Assembly (NCBI GenBank): GCA_024223125.1
Contig: JAAEOP010000370.1
Span: 1 to 27,706, forward strand
From: Chloroflexota bacterium
GTDB taxonomy: Bacteria; Chloroflexota; Anaerolineae; Promineifilales; Promineifilaceae
DNA length: 27,706 nucleotides
Direction of reading: 5' to 3'
Notes under the pieces: model-generated
What the model saw: only the letters and a program-made list of their open reading frames with translations
What the model was told of the DNA's origin: nothing
The model's database searches: none
Shown here: positions 7,313 to 16,252 of the stretch, piece by piece
Numbering within the stretch: the first letter of the stretch is position 1
How the letters are laid out: every line of letters begins with the position of its first letter
Made by a program: the position numbers and the translations under genes

Positions 7313-9517
7313 TTAACGTCGGCGACCTTGATTGCGCCGATCTCGGCTACCGCTGCCGCTGCGACCACCACGTCGTCCACCAGATGATCGTTTCGGTTTG
7401 TCATCTTCTCGCGCCTGCTCAAGTGTCATACCTTCCAACACAGCCTTACGTGACAAACGATATTTACCTTCTGGGGTGGCATCAACAACCATTACCATGA
7501 CCTCATCTCCCATTTGCACGGCGTCTTCCACCCGCTTCAAATGCTCGGAGGTGATTTGCGAAATGTGAACCAGACCATCTGTGCCGGGAATGAACTCTAC
7601 AAAGGCGCCAAAGTCCGTAATGCGGACGACTTTGCCGTTGTAGATTTCCCCTATCTCTGGCTCACGGGTCATGGCATCAATCTTTTGCACGGCCGCTTCC
7701 GCCAGATCGCCATTGACACCGGCCACAAATATCGTGCCATCTTCCTGAATGTCAACAGAAACTTCAAAATCTTCTTCCAGACTGCGGATGTTGGACCCAC
7801 CTTTACCAATGACCGCCCCAATCTTTTCCGGGTCAATCTTAATGGTAAGCATACGAGGTGCATACGGGCTGAGTTCTTCACGCGGGCTGGCAATTTCTTG
7901 AATCATCGAATCCAAAATTGTTAAGCGGCCTTCCAGCGCCTGCGCCAACGCTTCAGACATCATCTCCGTAGAAATACCGCTGATTTTGATGTCCATTTGC
8001 AAGGCGGTAATCCCTTCACTGGTTCCGGCAACTTTGAAGTCCATATCACCCAGATGGTCTTCCATACCCTGAATATCTGACAGGATGGCGTACTTTGTGC
8101 CATCTGTTACCAGACCCATCGCTACACCGCCCACAGGTCGTTTGATGGGGACGCCGCTGTCCATCAAGGCTAGGCTAGACGCGCAAACACTGGCCTGACT
8201 GGTGCTGCCGTTAGAAGATAACACTTCAGATACGACGCGAATGGTATAAGGAAATTCTTCTTCTGAGGGAATCATGGGGCGTAAGGCGGTTTCGGCCAAA
8301 GCGCCATGTCCAATTTCACGCCGTTTAGGGCCGCGCAAAAACCAGGTTTCTCCGGTTGAGAAGGGGGGGAAGTTGTAATGGTGCATGTAACGTCGGGATT
8401 CATCCGGGGTCAGGCCATCCAGCTTTTGCGCCTCACGGGGTGTTCCCAGAGTGGCCAGACTTAATACTTGTGTTTCGCCACGCTTAAACAGACCGGAACC
8501 ATGTGCCCGCGGGCTGAGTCCGGTATCAGAGAATAGGGGACGGATGGTAGTGTAATCACGGCCGTCCGGTCGGATACCCTCATACAAAATCCTATCCCGT
8601 ATCGCTTTCTTTTGAATCTTGGTAATAACGCTGCGTACTTCAGAGGGGTTGATTTCCGGGTCATCTTCGATAAACCCATTGACAATTTCTTCACGTAACT
8701 CGCTCATGGCCTGGTTACGGTCATGCCGGTCTGTATGCTCGGCCACGATCTGCGTAATGTGATTGCCAACACGACCTGTTACCGCTTCTACCAATTCTAA
8801 TGGCATTTCACGAATTTCGATAGCTGTTTTTTCTTTGCCTATGGCCGCACGCATCTCTTCCACCATGGCAATAAAGGGCTGCATCGCTTCATGACCAAAG
8901 GCCAACGCTTCTACCATTAACGTTTCAGGAATTTCTTGGGCGCCCGCTTCTACCATAATAATGGCGTCCTTCGTTCCGGCTATGCGTAAATTCAGGGTGC
9001 TGTCGGCCATCTCTTGAATGGTGGGGTTGGCTACTAAGCGGCCGTTGATATACGCCACTCGTACCGCTCCAATTGGCCCACCCCAGGGAACATTCGAAAT
9101 ATGCAAAGCGGCGCTGGCGGCATTGACGGCCATAATATCCAGATGATGAACGTCATCTGATGAGAGCGTCGTGGTAATAATTTGTACATCATTACGCATA
9201 CCATCGGGAAACAACGGCCGTAACGGCCGGTCTGTCAGGCGGGCAATCAAAATAGCTTCTGTGGTGGGGCGGCCTTCACGACGGAAAAAGCTGCCTGGAA
9301 TACGGCCGGCGGCATACATCTTCTCTTCAAAATCTACGCTCAGGGGAAAGAAGTCTAACCCTTCACGTGGATTTTTGGACATGGTGGCTGTTGCCAACAA
9401 TAAACTATCGCCGGCGCGCAACGTTACTGCGCCGCCAGCCTGTTCTGCTAATTTACCTGTGGCTACGATAAGCTCTTCATTACCTATACGAGCCGAAAAA
9501 GTTGATTCAGTTGTCAT
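7313..9517 (-). CDS. pnp: Polyribonucleotide nucleotidyltransferase (PNPase)
   Basis: This 734-residue protein is full length. It catalyses processive 3'-to-5' phosphorolysis of RNA as a trimer. Two RNase PH domains are present (first with F-R-R-E-G-R-P-T and [10 protein letters not shown]; second with [20 protein letters not shown], which holds the catalytic Asp residues). A KH domain follows (about 557-618, G-K-G-G loop) and then S1 (about 619-690, [13 protein letters not shown]). The last 25 residues are an Arg/Gly/Ser-rich basic tail, probably an extra RNA contact. GGAGG lies about 10 bases before the ATG. It follows rpsO in the classical rpsO-pnp order, and the spacer holds a large hairpin that may control expression. 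Confidence 0.98.
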   Translation of the reverse strand: MTTESTFSARIGNEELIVATGKLAEQAGGAVTLRAGDSLLLATATMSKNPREGLDFFPLSVDFEEKMYAAGRIPGSFFRREGRPTTEAILIARLTDRPLRPLFPDGMRNDVQIITTTLSSDDVHHLDIMAVNAASAALHISNVPWGGPIGAVRVAYINGRLVANPTIQEMADSTLNLRIAGTKDAIIMVEAGAQEIPETLMVEALAFGHEAMQPFIAMVEEMRAAIGKEKTAIEIREMPLELVEAVTGRVGNHITQIVAEHTDRHDRNQAMSELREEIVNGFIEDDPEINPSEVRSVITKIQKKAIRDRILYEGIRPDGRDYTTIRPLFSDTGLSPRAHGSGLFKRGETQVLSLATLGTPREAQKLDGLTPDESRRYMHHYNFPPFSTGETWFLRGPKRREIGHGALAETALRPMIPSEEEFPYTIRVVSEVLSSNGSTSQASVCASSLALMDSGVPIKRPVGGVAMGLVTDGTKYAILSDIQGMEDHLGDMDFKVAGTSEGITALQMDIKISGISTEMMSEALAQALEGRLTILDSMIQEIASPREELSPYAPRMLTIKIDPEKIGAVIGKGGSNIRSLEEDFEVSVDIQEDGTIFVAGVNGDLAEAAVQKIDAMTREPEIGEIYNGKVVRITDFGAFVEFIPGTDGLVHISQITSEHLKRVEDAVQMGDEVMVMVVDATPEGKYRLSRKAVLEGMTLEQAREDDKPKRSSGGRRGGRSGSGSRDRRNQGRRR

Positions 9518-9621
9518 CTATGGTTAACCTCCAATAGATATAAATCTGTTCAGGCACATACCGCAAAACGGCCGCTCTATTTCAGGCAGCTTAAAACGGC
9601 ATGTAGTTTCACAGATTTCAG

Positions 9622-9714
9622 TTGGAGCGATGGGTTAGGGACTGGGGATTAACTCATACGGCTCATCAGGCCGTAGGGGACAATACCCAATTCCTAATCC
9701 TTTGCCAGCTCCAA
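9622..9714 (-). promoter_or_regulatory. Long imperfect hairpin in the rpsO-pnp spacer (pnp leader)
   Basis: Three nested inverted repeats stack into one 93-base structure. The outer stem is TTGGAGC (9622-9628) with GCTCCAA (9708-9714). The middle 19-base arms are 9632-9650 and 9682-9700, with 15 of 19 positions complementary. The tip stem is TACGGC (9657-9662) with GCCGTA (9670-9675). It lies between the rpsO stop and the pnp start, so it would fold in the pnp leader RNA. In Escherichia coli, pnp is autoregulated through an RNase III-processed leader hairpin; a similar role here is inference. A small repeat element inserted in the spacer is an equal alternative. Confidence 0.65.
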
Positions 9715-9737
9715 ATTAATACAGTTATTTAAGAACA

Positions 9738-9761
9738 AAGGGCGATGTTGACATCGCCCTT
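9738..9761 (-). terminator. Hairpin after rpsO, partial terminator or attenuator
   Basis: GGGCGATG (9740-9747) pairs with CATCGCCC (9752-9759) around a four-base loop, with flanking A-A/T-T pairs. On the minus strand it is followed by TTTGTTCTTAAATAA. It sits 16 bases past the rpsO stop. The T run is interrupted, so partial termination with read-through into pnp is likely. Confidence 0.7.
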
Positions 9762-9777
9762 CTTGAAAACAAATGAA

Positions 9778-10047
9778 CTACCGGCGCAAACCCAAACGGT
9801 CCAAAATTTCACGGTACCTTTTCGGGTGATTATTACGCAGATAAGCCAGCATCCGGCGGCGTTTGCCTACTAATATTAACAAGCCACGCCGTGAGCTTTC
9901 ATCATGCTTATGCTCCTTCAAATGCCCCTGCAATTGTTGAATGCGGGCATGAAACATAGCAATTTGTACCTCAGGCGAGCCGGTGTCACCTTCATGCTGG
10001 GCAAAATCTGTAAAGATTTCGGCTTTCTCTGTTTGTGTTAAAGACAT
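9778..10047 (-). CDS. rpsO: 30S ribosomal protein S15
   Basis: The 89-residue protein is full length and typical: [10 protein letters not shown] near residue 20, then [29 protein letters not shown]15 binds 16S rRNA at the three-way junction of helices 20-22 and starts assembly of the 30S platform. GGAGG lies five bases before the ATG. A promoter is visible at 10121-10148. It is the first gene of the rpsO-pnp operon and is divergent from secG. Confidence 0.98.
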   Translation of the reverse strand: MSLTQTEKAEIFTDFAQHEGDTGSPEVQIAMFHARIQQLQGHLKEHKHDESSRRGLLILVGKRRRMLAYLRNNHPKRYREILDRLGLRR

Positions 10048-10120
10048 CTTGTCCTCCGTTATGATAATTTAGCCTGTCGGCCGTCGTGCCGAAAACGTCG
10101 CACCATCAAGCCAGCAGAGA

Positions 10121-10148
10121 ATTATAACGCAGGTGATTTTGATTTCAA
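10121..10148 (-). promoter_or_regulatory. Sigma-70-type promoter for rpsO-pnp
   Basis: Read on the minus strand, TTGAAA (10148 to 10143), a 16-base spacer and a perfect TATAAT (10126 to 10121) lie upstream of rpsO. The start of transcription would be near 10114, giving a leader of about 65 bases. Confidence 0.7.
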
Positions 10149-10208
10149 AATTGAAGCATTTTCGTTCTCATGTGTAATTTATCCCAATTCGACGAGTGGG
10201 TATGGGAC

Positions 10209-10217
10209 TGTTATAAT
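10209..10217 (+). promoter_or_regulatory. Extended -10 promoter for secG
   Basis: TGTTATAAT at 10209-10217 is a perfect extended -10 (TGnTATAAT). The -35 region (TTCGAC at 10188-10193, 18-base spacing) is weak, as expected for extended -10 promoters. It lies 44 bases before the secG start. Confidence 0.7.
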
Positions 10218-10261
10218 GCTCGCTTGTTTGAGAAAAGATTGACATATACTACGAGGATATG

Positions 10262-10507
10262 ATGGATATTTCAGCTTTAGCCCCATACCTGGGTGTTTCC
10301 GAAATCGTTTTGGCTATTGCCATGACGATATTAGTTTTGATGCAGACGAAAGGGTCTGATTTAGGTGGTTTTTTAGGCGGTTCCGGTGATACTGGCGGCA
10401 GCTTCCGTACCCGCCGCGGTGTAGAGGCGACCATGCACCGGGTCACTATTATTTGTGCGGTCTTGTTTTTTCTGAATACAGTTCTGGCCTTTCTGGCCTG
10501 GGGTTGA
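10262..10507 (+). CDS. secG: Protein translocase subunit SecG
   Basis: SecG is the small non-essential subunit of the SecYEG channel and helps SecA-driven export. The protein has 81-82 residues and two membrane helices (residues about 13-29 and 60-80) separated by the conserved Q-T-K-G-S-D-L-G-G-F-L-G-G-S-G glycine-rich loop and R-T-R-R-G-V-E-A-T-M-H-R. Two ATG codons are adjacent (10259 and 10262). GAGG at 10253-10256 is better spaced for the second, so I use 10262. It has its own promoter and is followed by a terminator about 100 bases on. Confidence 0.95.
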   Translation: MDISALAPYLGVSEIVLAIAMTILVLMQTKGSDLGGFLGGSGDTGGSFRTRRGVEATMHRVTIICAVLFFLNTVLAFLAWG

Positions 10508-10606
10508 TTCAGTAATCAGTTTTCACTGTTCGATGTTCAGTTTTTGGTAAGATTGCTTCTAATTGCTGACGTTAGCCTGTGAAACTAAACGAATATCAAC
10601 TTATCG

Positions 10607-10640
10607 AACGTGAAACACCTGCTCGTGTTTCACGTTTTGT
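10607..10640 (+). terminator. Rho-independent terminator after secG
   Basis: AACGTGAAACAC (10607-10618) and GTGTTTCACGTT (10625-10636) form a perfect 12-bp stem with a six-base loop, running into TTTTGTTGTG. It ends only a few bases before the next ATG at 10647. That gene must therefore be transcribed from a site within this spacer or by read-through. Confidence 0.88.
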
Positions 10641-10646
10641 TGTGTT

Positions 10647-12317
10647 ATGAAGCTGCATTTACGATGGCAAATTATGTTAGCTGCTTTGGGGTTTGTCCTG
10701 ATATTAGCTATCCTTTCTTTTCAGGTACAGACAGCCAATTTGTGTGTGACTCGTGTTCCGGCCGCTGGCGGTGTTTTTGCCGAAGGGGTGGTGGGAGCGC
10801 CTCAATACCTGAATCCCCTGCTCAGTGATCCCAATCCTGTTGACCGAGAATTAGTCAGCCTGGTTTTTGATGGCTTAACGGCCGTCAACGAATCTGGACA
10901 TTTTATCCCCGCCCTGGCTGAAAAATGGGAAGTGAGTGAAGACGGCCGTACCATCCGTTTTACTTTGCACGATGATGCTGTCTGGCACGATGGGGAACCG
11001 GTTACAGCCACAGATGTTGTGTTCAGTTACAGCTTACTGCAAGAGGAAGCCTTTCCCACTTCCCCGGCGCTCAAAGCATTGTGGCAGTCTGTCTCCATCA
11101 ACCAGATTAGTGATACGGCCGTTGAATTTATCCTCTCAGAACCATATGCCCCATTCTTGGAAGCCACCACGCGGGGTATTTTACCCGCCCACTTGTTAGC
11201 CGATGTGCCTGCGGCCGAAATCGCAACACATCCATTTAATCAGATGCCGGTGGGTACAGGTCCCTGGATGGTAAAACCCGACCAGAATTGGCCACAAACA
11301 TATCGCCTGCAACTGGAACCAAATCCTCTGAATTGGCGTGAAGGCACATTAATTTCCACTTTGGAATTTCGCTTCTATCCCGATGATAAAACCGTAGCTG
11401 ATGCTCTGGCGGCCGCTGAAATTCAGGCCATCAATTCTGTTGCGGCCGCTACCTTGCCCCAGGTTGCCGCCCTGCCTGATTCGCGTTTATTCACGGCCGA
11501 ATCTCCTCGTTACACCATGCTCCTATTCAATCTCACCAACTCTGCCGTGTCCGAAGCGGTTGAAATACGTCAGGCGTTGGCCTATGCCCTCGACCGTGAG
11601 CAGATGATTGACGAGGCGCTCAATGGGCAAGGCGTTCCCTTTGAAGGGCCCTATTTGCCCTCTTCCTGGGCCTATAATCCCGCCCAGCTATCCCCATATA
11701 CCCATGATCCGGTCACAGCTACTCAGCGATTAGATGCGGCCGGTTGGACACTTCCCGAAGGACAAACCATTCGCCAGAAAGATGGGACACCGTTGACCTT
11801 GACTCTGTTGACGTTAGCAGTGGAACCTTTTACTTCACAGGCAGAAACGATTGCCGCTCAATGGGCAGAAGTGGGTGTACAAACCCACATCAGCGCCACA
11901 ACTTCCATTGATGATTTGCGCAATGGTTTGGAGGCCGGTCTGTTTGATGTGGCTTTGGTAGAAGTAGCTCCCAATGCTGACCCAGATTTGTATGATTTTT
12001 GGAGTCAAGAAGCAATTATTCGGGGACAGAATTATGCCGGTTGGAATAATCGGCGGGCCAGTGAAGCGTTGGAAAGCGCCCGGCAAGTGTGGGGGGAGGC
12101 TGAACGACGGCCGTATTATGACACCTTCCTCCGCCTCTTTAACACCCAACTGCCAGCCCTCACTCTCTACCGACACGTTTACACTTACGGGTTAAGCCAG
12201 GAAGTGGAGCAGGCTGAAATTGGCAAAATTCAAAACCCACGAGATCGATACACTACCTTCGCTGATTGGCTGCTCCTGTATCGGGATGTTACTATTAGCT
12301 GTCCGGCTGCTGGATAA
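10647..12317 (+). CDS. ABC transporter substrate-binding protein, family 5 (peptide/nickel type)
   Basis: The 556-residue protein begins with a positive start and one hydrophobic helix (residues about 8-27), which is a signal peptide or membrane anchor without a lipobox. The family-5 pattern (PF00496) follows: L-N-P-L-L at about 55, L-V-S-L-V-F-D-G-L, then A-L-A-E-K-W-E-V-S-E-D-G-R-T-I-R-F-T-L-H-D-D-A-V-W-H-D-G-E-P-V-T-A-T-D-V-V-F-S-Y in separate blocks, and Q-A-L-A-Y-A-L-D-R-E near 330. Such proteins capture oligopeptides or similar solutes outside the membrane for an Opp/Dpp-type importer. No permease or ATPase genes are adjacent, so it is an orphan. No Shine-Dalgarno precedes the ATG, and the secG terminator ends just upstream. 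Confidence 0.92.
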   Translation: MKLHLRWQIMLAALGFVLILAILSFQVQTANLCVTRVPAAGGVFAEGVVGAPQYLNPLLSDPNPVDRELVSLVFDGLTAVNESGHFIPALAEKWEVSEDGRTIRFTLHDDAVWHDGEPVTATDVVFSYSLLQEEAFPTSPALKALWQSVSINQISDTAVEFILSEPYAPFLEATTRGILPAHLLADVPAAEIATHPFNQMPVGTGPWMVKPDQNWPQTYRLQLEPNPLNWREGTLISTLEFRFYPDDKTVADALAAAEIQAINSVAAATLPQVAALPDSRLFTAESPRYTMLLFNLTNSAVSEAVEIRQALAYALDREQMIDEALNGQGVPFEGPYLPSSWAYNPAQLSPYTHDPVTATQRLDAAGWTLPEGQTIRQKDGTPLTLTLLTLAVEPFTSQAETIAAQWAEVGVQTHISATTSIDDLRNGLEAGLFDVALVEVAPNADPDLYDFWSQEAIIRGQNYAGWNNRRASEALESARQVWGEAERRPYYDTFLRLFNTQLPALTLYRHVYTYGLSQEVEQAEIGKIQNPRDRYTTFADWLLLYRDVTISCPAAG

Positions 12318-12446
12318 AAGAATATGGGCTATCTATTCCCACCTACCCATCTTTAGGTTAAAATTCCCCTTACATACCAATTTTGTTGTGATCTACCCGA
12401 TTATAAAATTATTTCCCGCCTACAATTTCATAATTAAGGAGTTGCC

Positions 12447-15083
12447 ATGTTGTTACACCCACGATTCAGAAAAGTTGCCTTTCTGCTGATTCCGTTTCTG
12501 CTATTTGTTTTCATGATTGCCGGAGGCAGCGGCCGTACTCTCCTATTTGCCCAAGATGATGACGGTGAGGGAACTGTTTCTGATGACACCTGGACAGAAC
12601 AAATACGTCGCTTTGTGCAAAACAAAGACCCCGAATCTGTTACCAAAACCGCCAACACAGAAGCCCTTTCAGCAACGCCATGTGTGGGCGGTTCGGCCGG
12701 CAGTTACCCCTGTCAGAATGTGGATTTACTGGCCCTTGTTCCCATTTCCCAGATGGGAGGCACGGCCGGCACCATGGGCAATGACATTTGGGGCTGGACA
12801 GATCCCCAAACCGGCAAAGAGTACGCCCTGATGGGTTTAAGCAACGGTACTTCTTTTGTAGACATCAGCGACCCAGAAAACCCGGTTTATTTGGGTCGCT
12901 TACCCACCCACAGCAGCAACTCCATCTGGCGCGACATCAAGGTATATAATGGTTATGCATTTATTGTCAGCGAAGCTGGCGGGCATGGCATGCAAATTTT
13001 TGACCTGACTAACCTACGCAACGTGAACAATCCACCGGTAACATTTTCAGAAACCGATCATTATAATGGGTTTGGCAACGCGCATAATATCGTTATTAAC
13101 GAAGACAGTGGCTTTGCCTATGGCGTCGGTATTAATTCTAGTTGTAGCGGTGGGCTGCACATGATCAATATTAGCGACCCCTTAAACACACAATTTTCCG
13201 GTTGCTATAGCGGTGATGGTTACACTCATGATGCCCAATGTGTCATCTATCAGGGGCCAGACGCAACCTACCAGGGCAATGAGATATGTTTCAATTCCAA
13301 TGAGGATACGTTAACAATTGTGGATGTAACGACGAAGGCGACCCCGCTCCAATTAAGCCGTACTGGTTATATCGGTTCCCGATATACGCACCAAGGCTGG
13401 CTTACGGAAGATCACCAATATTTTCTATTGGGTGATGAACAGGATGAAACTAATAACGGGCATAATACACGCACCTATATTTGGGATGTGTCTGACCTTG
13501 ATGCGCCGGTTCTGCTTGGCAACTATACGGGGCCGTTGCCCTCGATTGATCATAATCTTTATATCAAGGAAAACTTTGCCTACCAGTCAAATTACACCAG
13601 TGGTTTACGTATCCTTGAGCTAACTGATCTGGCAAATGCGACGGTACAGCTATTTGGTTATTTTGATACATATACGCCCAATAACAATCCAAACTACAAT
13701 GGTTCCTGGAGTAATTATCCGTTTTTTGATAGCGGGGTGGTTGTTATCAGTGATATCAATTCTGGTTTGTTTATAGTACGGCCGTATGCTTATAATGTCA
13801 CTTTGCCCCCTGATACAACTTATGCGGCCGTTCCTGGCGAACAAGTAACATACACGCTGTCCATTGCCAATACTGGTGATTTCACCGATACCTACGATGT
13901 AACCCTGAATGCCAATTGGGTTACAAATATTACGACAACAACTGTTGATTTAATGCCTGGACAGGCGGTTAATTTTAATGTGATGGTGGATGTACCCATT
14001 AACGCCGTACCTGGTGATATGGACACGGCCGTTATTACAGCTACCTCTCAAAATAATTCTCCTACCAGTGCGGCCGTCAACTTAACAACATTATTGCCTC
14101 TGTATGGAGTTGCAATAGATACGGAAACAACATCTCTGAGCGGAAATCTGGGCGATGTTTTGAATTACACTGTGTGGGTCACAAATACCGGCAACGTCAC
14201 CGATACGTATGATCTGGCTTTGAATAGTGGCTGGTCTTCAAGTTTAAGCAGCAATCAACTGTCTGTGCAACCAGCCAACAGCACGGCCGTAACCGCCCAT
14301 ATAACAGTTCCCTCAAATGCGGCCGCTGGGGATTTAGATACAGCCACCCTTGATATAACTTCCCAAATGGATTCGATTATTTCAGCAACAATCAGTTTGA
14401 CGACTACTGCCAATGCTTTCTACGCTATATCGGCCGTGGCCGAAGATGACACTTTAGGTACACTACCTGGTCAAACCGTCACCTATACGCTGCATCTCAC
14501 CAACACTGGTAACCTAACCGATACATTTGATCTAGCTGTTGCTGGTGTTTGGAATGCTACCCTTTCTGCATCTGATGTGACCTTAATCCCTGGGGAAGCC
14601 AGCATGACAACTGTTTGGGTAGATATACCTCCATCTGCCCTGAGCAATGAAGCTGACATGACCAGCTTTACAGCCACCTCCCAATCTGATAACTCGGCAA
14701 ACAGTCTGGTGCAGCTAACGACCACGGCCGTAGCCAATTACAATGTTACTATCATGGCCGTCAACGACACCCAAACTGCCAAACAAGGCCAGACTGTAAC
14801 TTACACATTACAAATAACCAACACAGGCAACCTGAGCGACACCTATAACTTGACGGCCAGTGGAATCTGGACTACAACGCTGTCATCCACTTCCATCACA
14901 ATTAACGCTGGTCAATCAGCCCAGATCAATGTCATGGTAGAATTGCCATCTACCTTTGGTAACGAAACTGACATAATCAGTGTGACAGCAACTTCACAAG
15001 GGGACGCGGCCGTAACCGATTCAATAGACCTGACTGCCATCATCAACCTCTGGCGTATTTTCGTACCCATAGCTTTTGGTTAA
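12447..15083 (+). CDS. Secreted choice-of-anchor B (LVIVD-repeat) protein with four tandem Ig-like repeats
   Basis: The 878-residue protein has a signal peptide (K/R-rich start, hydrophobic core to about residue 27) and AAGGAG five bases before the ATG. Residues about 75-445 are a beta-propeller of LVIVD type, with repeated phrases such as F-V-D-I-S-D-P-E-N-P-V-Y-L-G and I-W-D-V-S-D-L-D-A-P-V-L-L-G, as in choice-of-anchor B proteins. Four tandem repeats of about 105 residues follow (starts near 448, 552, 658 and 764), each with V-T-Y-T-L-x-x-x-N-T-G-x-x-T-D-T-Y-D, a tryptophan, a V-D-x-P-x-x-A step and a T-A-T-S-Q end. They resemble NEW3/CARDB-like domains. The last residues L-W-R-I-F-V-P-I-A-F-G resemble a Chloroflexota C-terminal tail and may be a sorting signal. 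A cell-surface or extracellular role is likely; the ligand is unknown. Confidence 0.88.
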   Translation: MLLHPRFRKVAFLLIPFLLFVFMIAGGSGRTLLFAQDDDGEGTVSDDTWTEQIRRFVQNKDPESVTKTANTEALSATPCVGGSAGSYPCQNVDLLALVPISQMGGTAGTMGNDIWGWTDPQTGKEYALMGLSNGTSFVDISDPENPVYLGRLPTHSSNSIWRDIKVYNGYAFIVSEAGGHGMQIFDLTNLRNVNNPPVTFSETDHYNGFGNAHNIVINEDSGFAYGVGINSSCSGGLHMINISDPLNTQFSGCYSGDGYTHDAQCVIYQGPDATYQGNEICFNSNEDTLTIVDVTTKATPLQLSRTGYIGSRYTHQGWLTEDHQYFLLGDEQDETNNGHNTRTYIWDVSDLDAPVLLGNYTGPLPSIDHNLYIKENFAYQSNYTSGLRILELTDLANATVQLFGYFDTYTPNNNPNYNGSWSNYPFFDSGVVVISDINSGLFIVRPYAYNVTLPPDTTYAAVPGEQVTYTLSIANTGDFTDTYDVTLNANWVTNITTTTVDLMPGQAVNFNVMVDVPINAVPGDMDTAVITATSQNNSPTSAAVNLTTLLPLYGVAIDTETTSLSGNLGDVLNYTVWVTNTGNVTDTYDLALNSGWSSSLSSNQLSVQPANSTAVTAHITVPSNAAAGDLDTATLDITSQMDSIISATISLTTTANAFYAISAVAEDDTLGTLPGQTVTYTLHLTNTGNLTDTFDLAVAGVWNATLSASDVTLIPGEASMTTVWVDIPPSALSNEADMTSFTATSQSDNSANSLVQLTTTAVANYNVTIMAVNDTQTAKQGQTVTYTLQITNTGNLSDTYNLTASGIWTTTLSSTSITINAGQSAQINVMVELPSTFGNETDIISVTATSQGDAAVTDSIDLTAIINLWRIFVPIAFG

Positions 15084-15115
15084 GGAGTATGAAGCTCTAT
15101 TTATTCATTTGGAAA

Positions 15116-15535
15116 CTACTGCCTCTGGCTAATCAGCACATGAACATCCATTATTGCTTCTGGAACATTTGATTTAGCGCTGATCCGAGAAACACCAATG
15201 TCGGTCTTATCTCCGAAGATTACGCACAGTGTAGCCGGAGTTAACTCAGACAAAGATACGGCTTGCATTCCAAAACCCACTTCGTGAAATGCAATGATTT
15301 CGAGGACAGTTAGAAAGCTTTCTAAAGTCACCACATCAGCCATATAGTTTGTAAACAATAGCGCTGCCAAATAGGCACCGTAAAGATTATGATGCTGTCG
15401 GCTTATTAAGTTGCCGATGTCATGAAGCAGGCCACCGATTATTACTTCTATTCGATATAAACCATCGTCATGATATTTCGATATGAGATCGAATTCTTCT
15501 AAGAGGCAAACGGCCGTTTCCGTTAAATAAGAGGG
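15116..15535 (-). pseudogene. HD-domain phosphohydrolase fragment, lacking both ends
   Basis: The minus-strand frame is open from a stop at 15536-15538 to a stop at 15116, but has no ATG before codon 64. It reads I-G-G-L-L-H-D-I-G-N (HD motif), then G-A-Y-L-A-A-L-L-F-T-N-Y, I-I-A-F-H-E-V, and F-G-D-K-T-D-I-G-V-S-R-I-S near the end. The last phrase matches the (A)DKxDxxxSRV segment of HD phosphohydrolases in Chloroflexota. The first metal histidine and the N-terminus are missing, and the C-terminus ends abruptly (L-I-S-Q-R-Q). It is therefore a remnant. Its upstream edge meets the methyltransferase remnant near an ACGGCCGT octamer at 15510-15517. Confidence 0.65.
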
Positions 15536-15875
15536 TCACGAGGGCAAGGATTCTACCCAATGCCTTTTTCACCCCTTTCTCCTTGGCCTCAATATTCACC
15601 GGTTGGTCAACTTCCCACGCAGGAACGGTGGCCAGAGCGGACAGTTGATAGACATGTGTATCATACCCTGCACCCAAATTGATGATGACATCGACTGAAT
15701 TGCCGTCTACAGCGACACCGCTCACAGCGATTACCACCTTATCATCAATGTACCGCTTGCGGTACAGCATACCGCTCCAAATGCCTTCGACTTGCTTCTC
15801 TGACGCCTTAATCATCCAGTTGCGTAACAGAGGAATCCACATCAGTTTGATTAAGAATTGATAGCCACCAGACAT
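15468..15875 (-). pseudogene. Leucine-carboxyl-methyltransferase-like SAM methyltransferase, N-terminal fragment
   Basis: From an ATG at 15875 with a GGGAG ribosome site, the frame encodes the start of an LCM-family (PF04072) methyltransferase: G-I-W-S-G-M-L-Y-R-K-R-Y-I-D-D, then the SAM-binding I-N-L-G-A-G-Y-D-T-H-V-Y-Q-L, then E-V-D-Q-P-V-N-I-E-A-K. After residue about 105 homology is lost and the frame ends at 135 of about 270-300 residues. These enzymes methylate carboxyl or hydroxyl groups with S-adenosylmethionine. It is truncated at the junction with the HD fragment, so probably inactive. The good ribosome site means a short peptide may still be made. Confidence 0.7.
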
Positions 15876-16074
15876 AAGCTCCCTTGTCCGATTTGTGCGT
15901 CAGAAAATTCGCTTCATCAACTGTCATCCCTTCGCTTTTGACAAAGCTTTGCAATGCGGCTTGATAGTCATCGGAAAAATCGACGCCAAAGCCAAATTGC
16001 TCACCTGTGGCTTCAAGCCTGTCCATTTGAGATTTAATCATCCAAGAATACTCACCCGTGACAAAACTTTGGGC
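15808..16074 (-). pseudogene. Methyltransferase C-terminal fragment (probably the same LCM-like family)
   Basis: This minus-strand frame carries M-D-R-L-E-A-T-G-E-Q-F-G-F-G-V-D-F-S-D-D, which resembles the TGEPFxFG(I) segment of LCM-type methyltransferases, followed by S-E-G-M-T-V-D-E-A-N-F-L-T-H-K-S. It has no ribosome site and no N-terminal domain. It overlaps the N-terminal fragment (15468-15875) in another frame by 68 bases. The order C-terminal piece then N-terminal piece implies two adjacent paralogues, or a collapsed duplication, rather than one split gene. The family assignment of this piece is moderate. Confidence 0.5.
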
Positions 16075-16252
16075 ACAAATTTTGAAACTCCTTGTAATAT
16101 GCCATCGGTAGGAGAAAGGGACGATATAGGGGACGATAGAGGGACGGTTGATATCTATACTATCCCCAACTTGAATGACCTACACGCAAGCAATGTTACA
16201 AACCCAATCTTATTAACTTACGTCCCCTTTATCGATTTACAGGATTATTATA

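Noticed and set aside
10610..10828. Alternative 72-codon plus-strand frame at the start of the solute-binding protein gene
   Set aside because: It overlaps the terminator and the well-supported solute-binding protein in another frame and has no motif.
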